Part shown: piece after piece, positions 27,338 through 37,757 of the stretch
Position numbering within the stretch: the stretch's first letter is position 1
How the letters are laid out: every line of letters begins with the position of its first letter
Assembly (NCBI RefSeq): GCF_004363805.1
Contig: NZ_SNZP01000003.1
Coordinates: 228,435-292,434, forward strand
DNA length: 64,000 nt
Source: Paludibacterium purpuratum
GTDB lineage: Bacteria; Pseudomonadota; Gammaproteobacteria; Burkholderiales; Chromobacteriaceae
Reading direction: 5' to 3'
Notes under the pieces: model-generated
Seen by the model: only the letters and a program-made list of their open reading frames with translations
Told to the model about the DNA's origin: nothing
Database searches by the model: none
Program-made: the position numbers and the translations under genes

Positions 27338-28095
27338 CCGATTTCACGGTCGTGATCCCGGCGCGCATGGCGTCGAGCCGTTTGCCGGACAAGCCGCTGG
27401 CCGACATCGCCGGGTTGCCGATGGTGGTGCGCGTGGCGCGCCAGGCGATGCAAAGCGTCGCTAGCCGCGTGTTGGTGGCCACCGATCACGAGGCGGTGCG
27501 CGCCGCTTGCGCGGCGCACGGCGTGGAAGCGGTGATGACGCGCGCCGACCATGCCTCCGGCACCGATCGCCTGGCCGAGGTGGCCACGCTGACCGGGTTG
27601 CCCGACGAGGCGGTGCTGGTCAACGTGCAGGGCGACGAGCCCTTGATCGAACCGGCGCTGATCGACCGTTTGGCGGCGCTGCTCGATGACGGTGCCATGC
27701 CGATGGCCACCTTGGCGCATCCGATCCGCGATGCCGACGAAATGTTCAATCCCAACGTGGTCAAGGCGGTGGTCGACCGCGATGGGCGGGCGCTGTATTT
27801 CAGCCGCGCGCCGATCCCCTTCGCCCGCGACGCTTTCGCCGTCGGGCGCGATGCGTTGCCCGACGGGTTGCCGGTGTTGCGCCACATCGGCATGTACGCC
27901 TACCGGGCCGGCTTCCTGAAAACCTATGCCGCGCTGGCACCCGCGCCGCTGGAAATCTTCGAGTCGCTGGAGCAATTGCGCGCCCTGTGGTACGGCTACC
28001 CGATCGCCGTGGCGGTGGTGGACGAAGCGCCGATGGCCGGCGTGGATACGCCGGAAGATCTGGCGCGCGTTCGTCGACACTTCATCCGAACCTGA
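27334..28095 (+). CDS. kdsB: 3-deoxy-manno-octulosonate cytidylyltransferase
   Basis: Activates Kdo with CTP to CMP-Kdo for inner-core LPS. 253 residues, beginning [27 protein letters not shown], with the nucleotide-binding RMxSSRLPxKPL signature near residue 12. [12 protein letters not shown] supplies a metal and substrate site, and [12 protein letters not shown] is characteristic of the family. ATG 27334 overlaps the Trm112 stop; the same frame is open from 27184 but lies inside the upstream gene. It cooperates with kdsC and kdsD encoded near 42-43 kb. Confidence 0.96.
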   Translation: MTDFTVVIPARMASSRLPDKPLADIAGLPMVVRVARQAMQSVASRVLVATDHEAVRAACAAHGVEAVMTRADHASGTDRLAEVATLTGLPDEAVLVNVQGDEPLIEPALIDRLAALLDDGAMPMATLAHPIRDADEMFNPNVVKAVVDRDGRALYFSRAPIPFARDAFAVGRDALPDGLPVLRHIGMYAYRAGFLKTYAALAPAPLEIFESLEQLRALWYGYPIAVAVVDEAPMAGVDTPEDLARVRRHFIRT

Positions 28096-28111
28096 AACCA
28101 ATAAATCCTAA

Positions 28112-28780
<669 letters not shown>

Positions 28781-28783
28781 GGC

Positions 28784-28865
28784 CAACCGGCCTGGCGGCC
28801 GGTTGCTAGGGTTGGATTCGGCAAGGGCAGGTCAGGATTTCGATCCGGCCTGCCCTTGTTGGTTT
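28784..28865 (+). terminator. Tandem hairpins ending the adk transcript
   Basis: The first hairpin (CAACCGGCC 28784-28792 with GGCCGGTTG 28797-28805) has no U-tract. The second (CAAGGGCAGG 28822-28831 with CCTGCCCTTG 28849-28858) is followed by TTGGTTT, a modest U-tract. The second probably terminates the operon. Confidence 0.7.
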
Positions 28866-28981
28866 ACTGGGATACGAAACCTGTACGCTGCGCAGTTGTC
28901 ACAGAAAATTCCCACGAAAGAGCGAGCGAATCTGTAAACTGATCATAGGGCTCGGTACGGAATGCCCGCATGGAGAATTTT

Positions 28982-29596
28982 ATGTATCACGGAGAACGCT
29001 TCAACGGCATCTCCCATTTGGTCGGCACGCTGCTGGCCATTACCGGTTTGGCGGTGCTGGTCACCCGGGCCGGTATCGAGGGCGACCCCTGGCGGGTGGT
29101 CAGCTTTTCCCTGTATGGCGCGACCTTGGTGATTCTTTACCTGGTTTCGACGCTGTATCACAGCGTGCGCGGACGGGCGAAAGCCATTTTGCAAAAATGC
29201 GACCATTCGGCGATCTATCTGCTGATCGCCGGCAGCTACACGCCATTTGCCCTGGTGACGCTACGCGGCCCCTGGGGCTGGACATTGTTCGGCTTGAGCT
29301 GGGGCTTGGCGCTATTCGGCATCGTGCAAGAACTGACCATCGGCCGGCGCACCAGGTTGTTGTCGATGATTCTGTATGTGCTGATGGGATGGATGGTGCT
29401 GATCGCCATCAAACCGCTGGTGTTGTCGCTGGCTACGCCTGGCCTGGTTTGGCTAGCGCTTGGCGGGCTGTTCTACAGCATCGGCATCTACTGGTTTCTC
29501 AATGACGAGAAGATCCGCCACGGTCACGGCATCTGGCACCTGTTCGTATTGGCCGGCAGCCTAAGCCAATTCGTGTGCGTGATGTTCTACGTTTGA
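28982..29596 (+). CDS. HlyIII / PAQR family membrane protein
   Basis: 204 residues from ATG 28982 (GGAG six bases upstream); ATG 28970 in the same frame is an alternative. Seven hydrophobic segments span the protein. Conserved motifs include YHGERFNGISHLVG, STLYHSVRG, KCDHSAIYLLIAGSYTPFAL and a C-terminal HGIWHLFVLAGS; the histidines and aspartate of these motifs form a metal site in the PAQR hydrolase fold. Family members are named after hemolysin III of Bacillus cereus, but toxin activity is not implied; the E. coli homologue YqfA affects membrane physiology. Monocistronic, convergent with the HD-GYP gene. Confidence 0.9.
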   Translation: MYHGERFNGISHLVGTLLAITGLAVLVTRAGIEGDPWRVVSFSLYGATLVILYLVSTLYHSVRGRAKAILQKCDHSAIYLLIAGSYTPFALVTLRGPWGWTLFGLSWGLALFGIVQELTIGRRTRLLSMILYVLMGWMVLIAIKPLVLSLATPGLVWLALGGLFYSIGIYWFLNDEKIRHGHGIWHLFVLAGSLSQFVCVMFYV

Positions 29597-29603
29597 ATGG
29601 GGG

Positions 29604-29634
29604 TGGGGGTGCGTTACTTCGCGAACGCACCCCA
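29604..29634. repeat. Dispersed hairpin repeat, copy B
   Basis: GGGGTGCGTT (29606-29615) pairs with AACGCACCCC (29624-29633) around ACTTCGCG. It lies between the convergent HlyIII and HD-GYP genes and may also act as a bidirectional terminator, though no long U-tract is present. Related to copies near 16897 and 45585. Confidence 0.5.
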
Positions 29635-29678
29635 CATAGGGTAGCGTGCATCCGCCGAAGCACCGCACTTCCTTCTTG

Positions 29679-31271
29679 TCAGACGTCGAACGGCAGCCGA
29701 TCCTCTTCCACCAGCGTGATCAGCGCGGTCACGACATGCGGGTCGAACTGACTCCCTGCGCGCTGCCTGATGTAATCCATGGTGTCCTTCAGTGTCCAGG
29801 GCTCTTTGTACGGACGCTTGTGCAGCAAGGCGTCGAACACATCCACCACCGCGACGATACGGGCGGATAGCGGGATATCCTCGCCACGCTTGCGCTGCGG
29901 ATAGCCGCAACCATCGTAGTGCTCATGATGACTGGCGGCGATTTCGCTGCCGAACGCCAAGTAGCTGTTACCTTCGACCATCAGGCTGGCTTTGTGCAGA
30001 ATCTGCGCGCCGATATTGGCGTGTTGTTCCATGATGGTGCGCTCGTCCGGATCCAGCTTGCCGGGCTTGAACAGGATATGATCCGGCGTGCCGACCTTGC
30101 CGACGTCGTGCAAGATGCTGGCCATGCCGATCATTTCCATAAACTCCGCGGTCAAGTCCTGCGGATAGTGCTTCATCTTCTTCAATTCTTCAGCAAGCGC
30201 ATCAGTCAATTTCTGTACGCGCAGCACATGCTGACCGGTATCGGAATCGCGAAATTCAGCCAGGTCGGCCAGCGCGACCACGGTGGCCTCTTGCGACTTG
30301 CGCAGTTGCTGGTAGAGGTAGAGGTTGTCGTAGGCGGCGGAGATGCGCTGGCAGAATACCTCCAGCAGATTGCGCTCGACGTCCTCCAGCGGCCAGGGCG
30401 GGCTGAAATGCACCACGAACTCGCGATTGTTTTGCGAAGTGATGTACAGCACGTCGTAGGGGTGGCGGTAAATGCTTTTCTTCTGGGTCAGCGATTCGTG
30501 AATGGCCTCGGCCAGCTCCGGCAGGGAGCTGAAGTCGTTGGTATGGGTCAGGTATTCGTAGGAGCCGGTGGCGGCGATCACCTCGACGGCCAAGCGGCCA
30601 TTGACCTGGTTGCCGTTTTCCACGCACAGAATGCCGTCCATGCCGACATCCAGCAGGGTGCTGACCTGTTTGAGTACGCCCGAGGCGAACTCCTTGAGCG
30701 AGTGTAATTGGTAGAGATCGCCCGCGCCTTCCAGTATTTTGGCCAGGCCCTGGCGGTTTTTCTCGATGGTGAGCAGATTTTCGTGTGCGCGCAGCGACGA
30801 AATGACCGTGGTGAACAGTTTTTGTACGGTCAGTTCGGTCTTGGTTTTGTAGTCGTTGATGTCGTAATCGAGGATGACTTCCTGCTCGGGCGCCTGGCCG
30901 GGCTGGCCGGTGCGCAAGACGATGCGAACGGTCTGGTTGTTGAGCTCCCCGCGGATGCGGCGCACAAGTTTAAGGCCGGCATCGTCGGTTTCCATCACCA
31001 CATCCAATAGGATCAGTGCGGTATCCGGATGCTCGGTGATCATCCGGAATCCCTCTTCGGCTGACGAAGCGTACAGCAGCTGCAGCCCCTTGTCCTTGAA
31101 GCGGATGTCCTGGATCGCTAGCCTGGTCGCCGTGTGCACGTCTTTTTCGTCGTCGACGACCAGCACCGTCCATGGGCGCTTGCGCGGGGACTGCGACTCT
31201 TCGTCGGCCTCGGCGTGATCGTCGTCCAGTAGCCAGTTTTCCTCATCGTGCTGATTGTTATTGTCGATCAT
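29679..31271 (-). CDS. Response regulator with DUF3369 and HD-GYP domains
   Basis: A predicted cyclic-di-GMP phosphodiesterase controlled by phosphorylation. 530 residues: an acidic N-terminus, a receiver domain (about 35-160) with phosphoacceptor D90 in ALILLDVVM, a DUF3369/GAF-like middle region (about 175-330) and an HD-GYP domain. The HD pair is in SILHDVGKVGTPDH, further metal ligands are in HHEHYDGCGYPQ, and SARIVAVVDVFDAL completes the signature, so the active site looks intact. It starts on the last base of the kinase stop (TGATG), so the two are co-translated and form a cognate pair. It would oppose the cyclase encoded at 3186-4382. Confidence 0.93.
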   Translation of the reverse strand: MIDNNNQHDEENWLLDDDHAEADEESQSPRKRPWTVLVVDDEKDVHTATRLAIQDIRFKDKGLQLLYASSAEEGFRMITEHPDTALILLDVVMETDDAGLKLVRRIRGELNNQTVRIVLRTGQPGQAPEQEVILDYDINDYKTKTELTVQKLFTTVISSLRAHENLLTIEKNRQGLAKILEGAGDLYQLHSLKEFASGVLKQVSTLLDVGMDGILCVENGNQVNGRLAVEVIAATGSYEYLTHTNDFSSLPELAEAIHESLTQKKSIYRHPYDVLYITSQNNREFVVHFSPPWPLEDVERNLLEVFCQRISAAYDNLYLYQQLRKSQEATVVALADLAEFRDSDTGQHVLRVQKLTDALAEELKKMKHYPQDLTAEFMEMIGMASILHDVGKVGTPDHILFKPGKLDPDERTIMEQHANIGAQILHKASLMVEGNSYLAFGSEIAASHHEHYDGCGYPQRKRGEDIPLSARIVAVVDVFDALLHKRPYKEPWTLKDTMDYIRQRAGSQFDPHVVTALITLVEEDRLPFDV

Positions 31272-32812
31272 CAGGAGCCCTCCTTGGGCGCGATCGAAGG
31301 CGCGATGCAGGGGAGTCGAATCGAGAAGACGGTGCCTTCGCCAAGCGCACTGGATACATCGATGCTGCCACCCAAACGCTGTCGCACCACATTGTAGACG
31401 ATATGCAGCCCGAGCCCGCTGCCGCCGCTGCCGCGACGCGTGGTGAAGAAGGGCTGGAAGATCTTGCCCATGTTCTCCGGTGCGATACCTTTGCCGTTAT
31501 CTTTTACCGTTAGCGACAAATAGCCGTTTTCCAGCCTGTGAGCGGCGATCTCGATCCGGCCGGGCTGGCTTTCGTCGAAGGCGTGAGTGACGGCGTTCAC
31601 TAGTAGATTGGTCATCACCTGGGACAGTGCACCCGGGTAGCTGTCCATCAGCAGATCCGGCTCGCAGTCGATCTGGATCTCGATCGAGGTCCGTTTGAAT
31701 TTTGGGCGCAGGCTGGTGATGATCTCGTGTAGATAATCCTCAAGCTGAAAGTCGCGGCGCGCTTCGCTGGTCTGGTCGACCGCCACCTGCTTGAAGCTAT
31801 GGATCAGGTTGGCGGCGCGCTCGGCATTGGAGAGGATCAGCTCGCAGCTCTCCTTGGCGGTCGCCAGGTAGTTCTGAAAATCGCTTTTCTTGATGGCGCC
31901 GGCTTCTAGTTCGCTGTTCAACTGTTGGGTAACGGCAGCCAAGTGCGAGGCGGCTGTAAGCGAAATGCCGACCGGCGTGTTGATCTCGTGGGCGACGCCG
32001 GCTACGAGTCCTCCTAGCGAGGCGAGTTTCTCCGATTCGACCAGGGTCTGCTGGGTCTGTACCAGTCGACGGTAGGCATCCTGGGCTTTTTCCTTTTCCT
32101 CGCGGGCGTTCGCCTCCGCCTGAGTCCGCATCTTCAGGTCGTCCATGATACGCGCGACGATGCGGTTGAAACTGTGCATCACGTCGCCGAACTCGTTTTT
32201 CTGGTTGACGCTGAAGGTGGCCGACTCCAAGTCGGAGCTGCTGGCCGCCAAATCCAGTGCGTCCTGTAGCTCTTTGAGCGGATGGAACACGAAATGGCGG
32301 AGGGCGTAACTCATCATGAACAGGATCAGCACGTCGAGCAGCACGATCTGCATCAAGCTTTCCATCAGGTGGCTGCGTAGTTGAGCGTTTAGATCGCTGC
32401 GCGATAGGAAAACCTCGGCGACGCCGAGTTTTTCCTTCCCTTGATAAACGATAGGGATGGTGAGTATATCGTCGGCCGCCGGTTCTTCGGTCGGCGTCAT
32501 GTCGCGCAGACCGCGGCTGTCGCGGATGCGGCCGATATTCAGGCCCGCGTCGCCTTTGATGCGAATGGCGATCAGCGACTGCCAGCCGAGTTCGGCGTCC
32601 AGGGTCAGCTGAATATACTGATCGTCGAGTTGCCACACCCCATGAGGAAGCGATAGTGCCAAGCGCTCCTGCAATGCGGTTCGCAACGCCTGATAATCGG
32701 CTTCCCCTTGTGCCTTGCTGGTGCTGAACGAGACGTAGCCCATGACCGAGAGGATCACGGTAATGCCAACGATCAGCCAAACGGTTAATTGAGCCTTGAT
32801 GCTTTTCATCAT
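31271..32812 (-). CDS. Sensor histidine kinase (partner of HD-GYP regulator)
   Basis: 513 residues from ATG 32812; GTG 32830 and ATG 32809 are alternatives, and GAGGAAG lies upstream of the ATG pair. Membrane helices at about 8-28 and 155-175 enclose a periplasmic domain of 125 residues. A HAMP-like segment, a coiled coil (230-262), and a HisKA domain with H275 in GVAHEINTPVGIS follow. The ATPase domain has the N box NLLVNAVTHAF, DNGKGI and GSGLGLHIVYNVV. It ends in the downstream regulator's start codon. The ligand is unknown. Confidence 0.92.
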   Translation of the reverse strand: MMKSIKAQLTVWLIVGITVILSVMGYVSFSTSKAQGEADYQALRTALQERLALSLPHGVWQLDDQYIQLTLDAELGWQSLIAIRIKGDAGLNIGRIRDSRGLRDMTPTEEPAADDILTIPIVYQGKEKLGVAEVFLSRSDLNAQLRSHLMESLMQIVLLDVLILFMMSYALRHFVFHPLKELQDALDLAASSSDLESATFSVNQKNEFGDVMHSFNRIVARIMDDLKMRTQAEANAREEKEKAQDAYRRLVQTQQTLVESEKLASLGGLVAGVAHEINTPVGISLTAASHLAAVTQQLNSELEAGAIKKSDFQNYLATAKESCELILSNAERAANLIHSFKQVAVDQTSEARRDFQLEDYLHEIITSLRPKFKRTSIEIQIDCEPDLLMDSYPGALSQVMTNLLVNAVTHAFDESQPGRIEIAAHRLENGYLSLTVKDNGKGIAPENMGKIFQPFFTTRRGSGGSGLGLHIVYNVVRQRLGGSIDVSSALGEGTVFSIRLPCIAPSIAPKEGS

Positions 32813-32960
32813 AATGGGCGGCTTCCTCACTCACTCTCATCGTAAATAAGCTGGATGTAAAATGCAAAAGCCCAATCATAAATACTTGATTAAAGCAAAG
32901 TGTTTGGCTCGGATCAAAACGAACACGCGTGTCGCGAGCTTAGCGACAAGCAGCGGGGTG

Positions 32961-33860
32961 CTAATGTGCCAGGGCGCGCGGTGCCGGCAGTTTCTGTAGC
33001 AGCAATCCCGCTAGGATCAGCCCCAAACCGGCCAGCGTCGACGGCAGGATCGCCTCGCCAAGTAGCCAATGAATGAGTAGCAAGGAAACCAGCGGCGACA
33101 GAAAAATCAGATTGGCAATGCGTGCGGCACTGTGCGCTCGCTTGAGGGCAAAAAGCCACAGCACGAAGGTGAAGCCCATTTCGAAGGCGCCGACGTAGGC
33201 GGCACCGGCAAGTCCAGTCCAGGATGGTAGCGTCAGCTCGCCGCGCCAGGCGCACCACAGCGCGATCAGCGGCAGCGAACAGGAGAAATTGAGCGTCAAG
33301 CCGATCACCGGTTCTCGATTGTCGCGGGTGTTGGCCAGCCAATAGCCGGCCCACAGTAGCGTCGAGACAAGCGCCAGCATGACGCCGCGCGGATTGCCGA
33401 AATGCAGGCTGAAGAGCTTGCCGTGGGTGGCGATGGCCAGCACGCCGAGATAACACACCAGGGCGGCCAGTGCATCGCGCCGCCGCAGCCGTTGCTTGAG
33501 AACCGGCACCGACAACAGGGTCAGGGTCAGCGCCCAGGTATAGTTGATGGCCTGCGCCTCTTGCGCGGGGAGCAGCGAATAGGCTTGGAACAATACGAGG
33601 TAATAGGCAAAGGGGTTGACCGCCCCCAGGAGCAGCGAACGGCGCCAATGTTGCCGAAGTGCTGCGCGGGTCTCAAGCAGTCGACCTTGGCTGATCAGAA
33701 TACCGAGCAACACCGCCAACGAAACCAGATTGGCCCAAAACAGCAGTTGTGCCGGCGACAGGTGCGCCAGGCTGATCTTGAAGGCGGTGGCCACCGTCGA
33801 CCAGGCGAGCACGGCGCCGAGGCCGGCGGCGTAAGCGCCGAATTGATCATGATCGCGCAT
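32961..33860 (-). CDS. EamA/DMT-family transporter
   Basis: A ten-helix inner-membrane permease of the drug/metabolite transporter superfamily, 299 residues. Two EamA repeats are visible: AAGLGAVLAWSTVATAFKIS to the middle, then GVMLALVSTLLWAGYWLAN onward. The second holds FEMGFTFVLWLFALKRA and PLVSLLLIHWLLGEAILPSTLAGLGLILAG. Substrates vary across the family (amino acids, nucleosides, drugs) and cannot be read here. ATG 33860 overlaps the end of nnr by 14 bases, so it is cotranscribed with ubiX and nnr. Confidence 0.88.
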   Translation of the reverse strand: MRDHDQFGAYAAGLGAVLAWSTVATAFKISLAHLSPAQLLFWANLVSLAVLLGILISQGRLLETRAALRQHWRRSLLLGAVNPFAYYLVLFQAYSLLPAQEAQAINYTWALTLTLLSVPVLKQRLRRRDALAALVCYLGVLAIATHGKLFSLHFGNPRGVMLALVSTLLWAGYWLANTRDNREPVIGLTLNFSCSLPLIALWCAWRGELTLPSWTGLAGAAYVGAFEMGFTFVLWLFALKRAHSAARIANLIFLSPLVSLLLIHWLLGEAILPSTLAGLGLILAGLLLQKLPAPRALAH

Positions 33861-35334
33861 ACATGCCCGTTCGGCGGTTGGCCGATGCGACCAGTCGGTT
33901 GAGTTCGGCCGATAGGGCGACCACGGTGGCATCGGCGCTCAGGCCGATAGGGCCGCCATGGCTGGCGGTATAGGCGTCGCCGGCCAGTCCGTGGACGTGT
34001 ACGGCCAGCGAGGCGGCGGCGAAGGGCTCCATGTGTTGGGCCAGCAAGGCGGCGATCAGCCCGCTGAGCACATCGCCCTGGCCTGCGCTCGCCAATGCCG
34101 GTCCACCGCTGCGATTGACATGGTAGTAACGATCGGGCCCGACGATCAGCGAACCTGCACCCTTGAGTACGGTGACGGCATTCAGCCGCTCGGCAAGTCG
34201 GCGCGCGGCCTCGAGACGATCGGCTTGAATTTCCGCTGTGTGGCACGCCAGTAGGCGGGCGGCTTCAGCCGGATGCGGCGTGAGGACGGTCGGCGCGCGT
34301 CGTTCGGCTATTCGAGTTTGCCAGCTCGGTTCTGCGGCCAGCAGATTGAGCGCGTCGGCATCGAGCACGAGCGGCAGCGGTTGGTCGATGGCCGCGTCGA
34401 GCAGCGCTTGTGCCGCGCCTTCCCGTCCCATGCCCGGCCCCAGTGCCAGTACGTCGCAGATCGGCAGGGCGTCGGCGGCGCGAATCATCAACGCCGGTGC
34501 CTGCGGATCGACCGGCAAGCGGGGGTCGAGCGCGGCGATCAGCACCTTGCCCGCGCCGCCGGCCAGCGCCGCGCGACCGGCCAGGAGCGCCGCACCCAGC
34601 ATGCCCTCGCTGCCGCCGACGATACCGACGCACCCGTAGCTGCCTTTGTGGCTGTTGTGCGCCCGGCTGAGCTTGTCTAGTCCGGCAGGGTGGTACACCG
34701 CGCCTTCCGGTGCCTCGCCCGCCCAGCCGGGATGCTGCAAGGTGTCGAGTTGCACCTGGCCGGCCAGATCCGGGCCCTCGCCGGTGAACAGTCCAGGTTT
34801 GTGGCAGAGGAAAGTCAGCGTGGCATCGGCGCGTAGCACGGCGTTGAGCGCCGTGCCGCGCCAGGCGTCGAGGCCGGTCGGCACATCCAGCGCCAATACC
34901 GGGGCGCCGAGTGCGTTTAATTGATGGATCAGTGCGCACCAGTCGTTGTCGAACGGCCGGCTGATGCCAATGCCGAATAGGCCGTCCACCAGTAGATCCG
35001 GTCGCGGCTCATGGGGGGCGAGCATCGTCCGTACCGTGCCGCCTGCGGCCTGCCAACGGGCCAGGGCTTGTCGGGCGGCGGGTGTCTGCGGTGCCCGGGG
35101 CTGCAGCACGTCGACGCGAAAACCGCCGCGTGCGAGCAAATCGGCGACGACCAGCGCATCGCCGCCGTTGTTGCCGGGACCGGCCGCCAGCAAAATGCGC
35201 GCGCCTGTCGCCCAGCGGGCGGCGATCCAGTCCGCCGCCGCTTGGCCCGCGCGCGCCATCAGATCCACGCCCAGGGCGTCTGCCCGCTGTTCCAGCGCGC
35301 GTAGCGCGGCTTGGCTATAGATGGCAGCGCTCAC
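33847..35334 (-). CDS. nnr: Bifunctional NAD(P)H-hydrate epimerase / dehydratase
   Basis: Repairs hydrated NADH and NADPH. 495 residues from GTG 35334, which overlaps the ubiX stop as GTGA. The N-terminal YjeF domain (about 1-205) is the epimerase, with GPGNNGGDALVVADLLARGG and LDVPTGLDAW. The C-terminal carbohydrate-kinase-like domain (about 225-490) is the ADP/ATP-dependent dehydratase, with GSYGCVGIVGGSEGMLGAA, VLTPHPAEAARLL and GPALASAGQGDVLSGLIAALLAQ. The frame is open upstream to 35700, but that stretch lies inside ubiX. Usual neighbours in other genomes (tsaE, queG) are absent. Confidence 0.94.
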   Translation of the reverse strand: MSAAIYSQAALRALEQRADALGVDLMARAGQAAADWIAARWATGARILLAAGPGNNGGDALVVADLLARGGFRVDVLQPRAPQTPAARQALARWQAAGGTVRTMLAPHEPRPDLLVDGLFGIGISRPFDNDWCALIHQLNALGAPVLALDVPTGLDAWRGTALNAVLRADATLTFLCHKPGLFTGEGPDLAGQVQLDTLQHPGWAGEAPEGAVYHPAGLDKLSRAHNSHKGSYGCVGIVGGSEGMLGAALLAGRAALAGGAGKVLIAALDPRLPVDPQAPALMIRAADALPICDVLALGPGMGREGAAQALLDAAIDQPLPLVLDADALNLLAAEPSWQTRIAERRAPTVLTPHPAEAARLLACHTAEIQADRLEAARRLAERLNAVTVLKGAGSLIVGPDRYYHVNRSGGPALASAGQGDVLSGLIAALLAQHMEPFAAASLAVHVHGLAGDAYTASHGGPIGLSADATVVALSAELNRLVASANRRTGMYARS

Positions 35335-35948
35335 GATGGCGTCTCTCCCCAGCGGCGGATCAGCGAGTGGGGAATGTCGAGTTGATCCATGATGCGGGCC
35401 ACGACGAAGTCGACCATGTCCTCGATCGTTTGCGGGTGAGTGTAAAAGCCAGGCGAGGGCGGCAGAATCACCGCGCCCAGGCGAGCCAGCTTGAGCATGT
35501 TCTCCAGGTGCAGTGCCGAGAACGGGGTTTCGCGCGGAACCAGGATCAGCTTGCGGCCTTCCTTGAGGCTGACGTCGGCGGCGCGCTCGATCAGGTTGTC
35601 GGACAGACCATGGGCGATCGACGCTAGAGTGCCCATGGTGCAGGGACAGACCACCATGGCGTCGGCCGGGTTGGTGCCCGATGCGACCGGGGCAAACCAT
35701 TCTTCGCGGCCGAATACCCGCAACTGCCCGGCGTTCGCCCCGCTACGCTCGATGAACCACTGTTCTGCATCGGCCGGGCGACTTGGCAGCGTCAAACCCA
35801 GCTCCTGCTGCGCCACGACTTGGGCCGCCTGGGAGTACAACACCCAGACGCGCGTACCGGCGGCGATCAGGCAGTCGATTAGGCGTAGGCCGTAGGGCAG
35901 GCCGGAGGCGCCGGTCAGGGCGACGGTGACGGTTTGGATGGGGCGCAT
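35331..35948 (-). CDS. ubiX: Flavin prenyltransferase UbiX
   Basis: Attaches dimethylallyl phosphate to FMN to make the prenylated-FMN cofactor of UbiD decarboxylase (ubiquinone synthesis). 205 residues with the FMN-binding start ALTGASGLPYGLRLID, the MVVCPCTMGTLASIAHGLSDNLIERAADV motif, RETPFSALHLENMLKLARLGAVILPPSPGFY and a C-terminal helix. The length agrees with the family (190-210). ubiD is not in the window. First gene of ubiX-nnr-eamA, 26 bases after rapZ, so it may share the long upstream operon. Confidence 0.95.
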   Translation of the reverse strand: MRPIQTVTVALTGASGLPYGLRLIDCLIAAGTRVWVLYSQAAQVVAQQELGLTLPSRPADAEQWFIERSGANAGQLRVFGREEWFAPVASGTNPADAMVVCPCTMGTLASIAHGLSDNLIERAADVSLKEGRKLILVPRETPFSALHLENMLKLARLGAVILPPSPGFYTHPQTIEDMVDFVVARIMDQLDIPHSLIRRWGETPS

Positions 35949-35974
35949 GGGGAGGTCAATCTATGACGGGCCGA

Positions 35975-36820
35975 TTATTCGGCGTGTTGTAGTTGGCGGT
36001 GGCGAATGATCACCTGCTGATCCGAAAAACGTTGTGCCAATTGCTCGGCGATGTAGACCGAGCGGTGCTGCCCGCCGGTACAGCCGATGGCCACGGTCAG
36101 GTAGCTGCGGCTTTCCTGACTGAAACAGGGTAGCCAGCGCGCGATGATACGGTGGATGTCCTCGGTCATTTCGGCCACCGCCGGTTCTTGCTGGAAGTAG
36201 TCGATCACCGGCTGGTCGCAACCGGTCAGCGGGCGCAGTTCGGGGACGTAATAGGGATTGGGCAGGCAACGCACGTCGAAGGCGAAGTCCAGGTCGAGCG
36301 GTACGCCGTGCTTGAAACCGAACGATTGCAGCACCAGGGTCAGTCGGCTGCTGTCGGCCGATACCAGATCTTTGACCCAACTGCGCAAGCTATTGGGCAC
36401 CAGGTCGGTGGTGTCGAAACGCGCACCTAGTTCCTGGATGCTGGCCAGCATGTCTTTCTCGGCCAGAATGCATTCGTTGATGGTCAAGAGGCCGTTACCG
36501 GCGAGCGGGTGGCGCCGACGGGTTTCGGAAAAACGTTTGACCAGCGTGTCGTCCTGCGCTTCCAGGAACAGCAGGCGAACGTCGACGCCTTGCTCGCGCA
36601 GTTTGCGCATCTCGTGCGGCAGCGCGCCGAGCGACGGGCTGGAGCGTACGTCGACGCTGATGCCGATGTGTTCGAAGCCGTAATCCTGGTACAGGGCCAT
36701 TGCCTCGGACAACATGGTGGCGGGCAGGTTGTCGACACAGTAGAAGCCCGAATCCTCCAGAGCGCGCAATGCGATCGATTTACCGGAGCCGGACTGCCCG
36801 CTAATCAATATCAGTTGCAT
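35975..36820 (-). CDS. rapZ: RNase adapter protein RapZ
   Basis: A nucleotide-binding protein of the YvcJ/RapZ family; in E. coli it presents the small RNA GlmZ to RNase E and so controls glucosamine-6-phosphate synthesis. 281 residues: an N-terminal kinase-like domain with P-loop [18 protein letters not shown] and [11 protein letters not shown], then a C-terminal domain with [25 protein letters not shown] and [18 protein letters not shown]. It overlaps the end of hprK by 20 bases. The ptsN-hprK-rapZ arrangement ties it to the nitrogen PTS. Whether GlmY and GlmZ exist in this lineage is doubtful. Confidence 0.95.
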   Translation of the reverse strand: MQLILISGQSGSGKSIALRALEDSGFYCVDNLPATMLSEAMALYQDYGFEHIGISVDVRSSPSLGALPHEMRKLREQGVDVRLLFLEAQDDTLVKRFSETRRRHPLAGNGLLTINECILAEKDMLASIQELGARFDTTDLVPNSLRSWVKDLVSADSSRLTLVLQSFGFKHGVPLDLDFAFDVRCLPNPYYVPELRPLTGCDQPVIDYFQQEPAVAEMTEDIHRIIARWLPCFSQESRSYLTVAIGCTGGQHRSVYIAEQLAQRFSDQQVIIRHRQLQHAE

Positions 36821-37757
36821 GCTCCTGATCCTTGAGGAAATTGGTGTGTCGTTCGATAAATTCGCGCGTGCTGTCGATACCGCGCAATTGCAGTATATAG
36901 TTGCGCACAGCGGCTTCCACCAGCACCGCCAGGTTGCGGCCGGCCGCGACCGGCAGGACCACCTTGCGAACCGTGACGCCCAGGATGTCCTGGGTCTCCG
37001 ACTGGATGTTCAGGCGGTCGAGCGCTTGCATCGCCTGGTCGTTGGCCTTGACCAGGTGGATGATCAGCTTCAGTACCTTTTTCGGTCGTACGGCGGTTTC
37101 GCCGAAAATGGTGCGGATGTTCAGGATGCCCAGCCCGCGTACCTCCAGGAAATCGCGCAACAGCGGCGGGCAGCGTCCCTCCAATGTTTCCGGGCCGATG
37201 CGGTACAGTTCGACCGCATCGTCGGCGACCAGGCCGTGACCGCGCGAGATCAGATCCAGCGCCAGTTCGCTCTTGCCCATCGCCGAGTCGCCCATGATCA
37301 GTACGCCGATCTCCAGCACGTCGAGGAATACGCCGTGCAACACGGTGGACACTGCCAGCGCCCGCGCCAGATAGATGCGCAGCACATCCATCAGGTAGGG
37401 GCTTTCCAGCGGCGTGGACATCAGCGGTACGCTGTGCGAATGGCAATAGTCGCGCAAAAGTTTGGGCACCGGCTGGCCGTTGGCCACCATCACGACCGAC
37501 ATGCTCTTGTGGAACAGCTGGTCGAGCGCGGTCTTGGCGGCGGACTGCTCCAACCGGTTCAGGTAGTCGACCTCGGCCAGCCCCAGCACCTGCACCCGGT
37601 TCGGGTGGATGAAGTTCAAGTGGCCGACCAATGCCAGCGTCGGTCGCGCATCGTCGATGCCGATGATATTGTCGGCGCCGGCTGTGCCGACGACCCAGCT
37701 GAGATTGAGTTTCTGCTGGTTTTCCTGGTACAGCTTGCGCACCGTGATACTAGGCAT
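36801..37757 (-). CDS. hprK: HPr kinase/phosphorylase
   Basis: Phosphorylates and dephosphorylates the regulatory serine of HPr-type proteins. 318 residues from ATG 37757 ([17 protein letters not shown]); the frame is open upstream but covers ptsN. The N-terminal domain is followed by a P-loop at [16 protein letters not shown], the catalytic [12 protein letters not shown] and the family signature [15 protein letters not shown]. In proteobacteria hprK normally sits with ptsN, rpoN and rapZ, as here. Likely substrates are an HPr-like Npr encoded elsewhere and the HPr domain of the fused PTS protein near 24 kb. Confidence 0.95.
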   Translation of the reverse strand: MPSITVRKLYQENQQKLNLSWVVGTAGADNIIGIDDARPTLALVGHLNFIHPNRVQVLGLAEVDYLNRLEQSAAKTALDQLFHKSMSVVMVANGQPVPKLLRDYCHSHSVPLMSTPLESPYLMDVLRIYLARALAVSTVLHGVFLDVLEIGVLIMGDSAMGKSELALDLISRGHGLVADDAVELYRIGPETLEGRCPPLLRDFLEVRGLGILNIRTIFGETAVRPKKVLKLIIHLVKANDQAMQALDRLNIQSETQDILGVTVRKVVLPVAAGRNLAVLVEAAVRNYILQLRGIDSTREFIERHTNFLKDQEHATDID

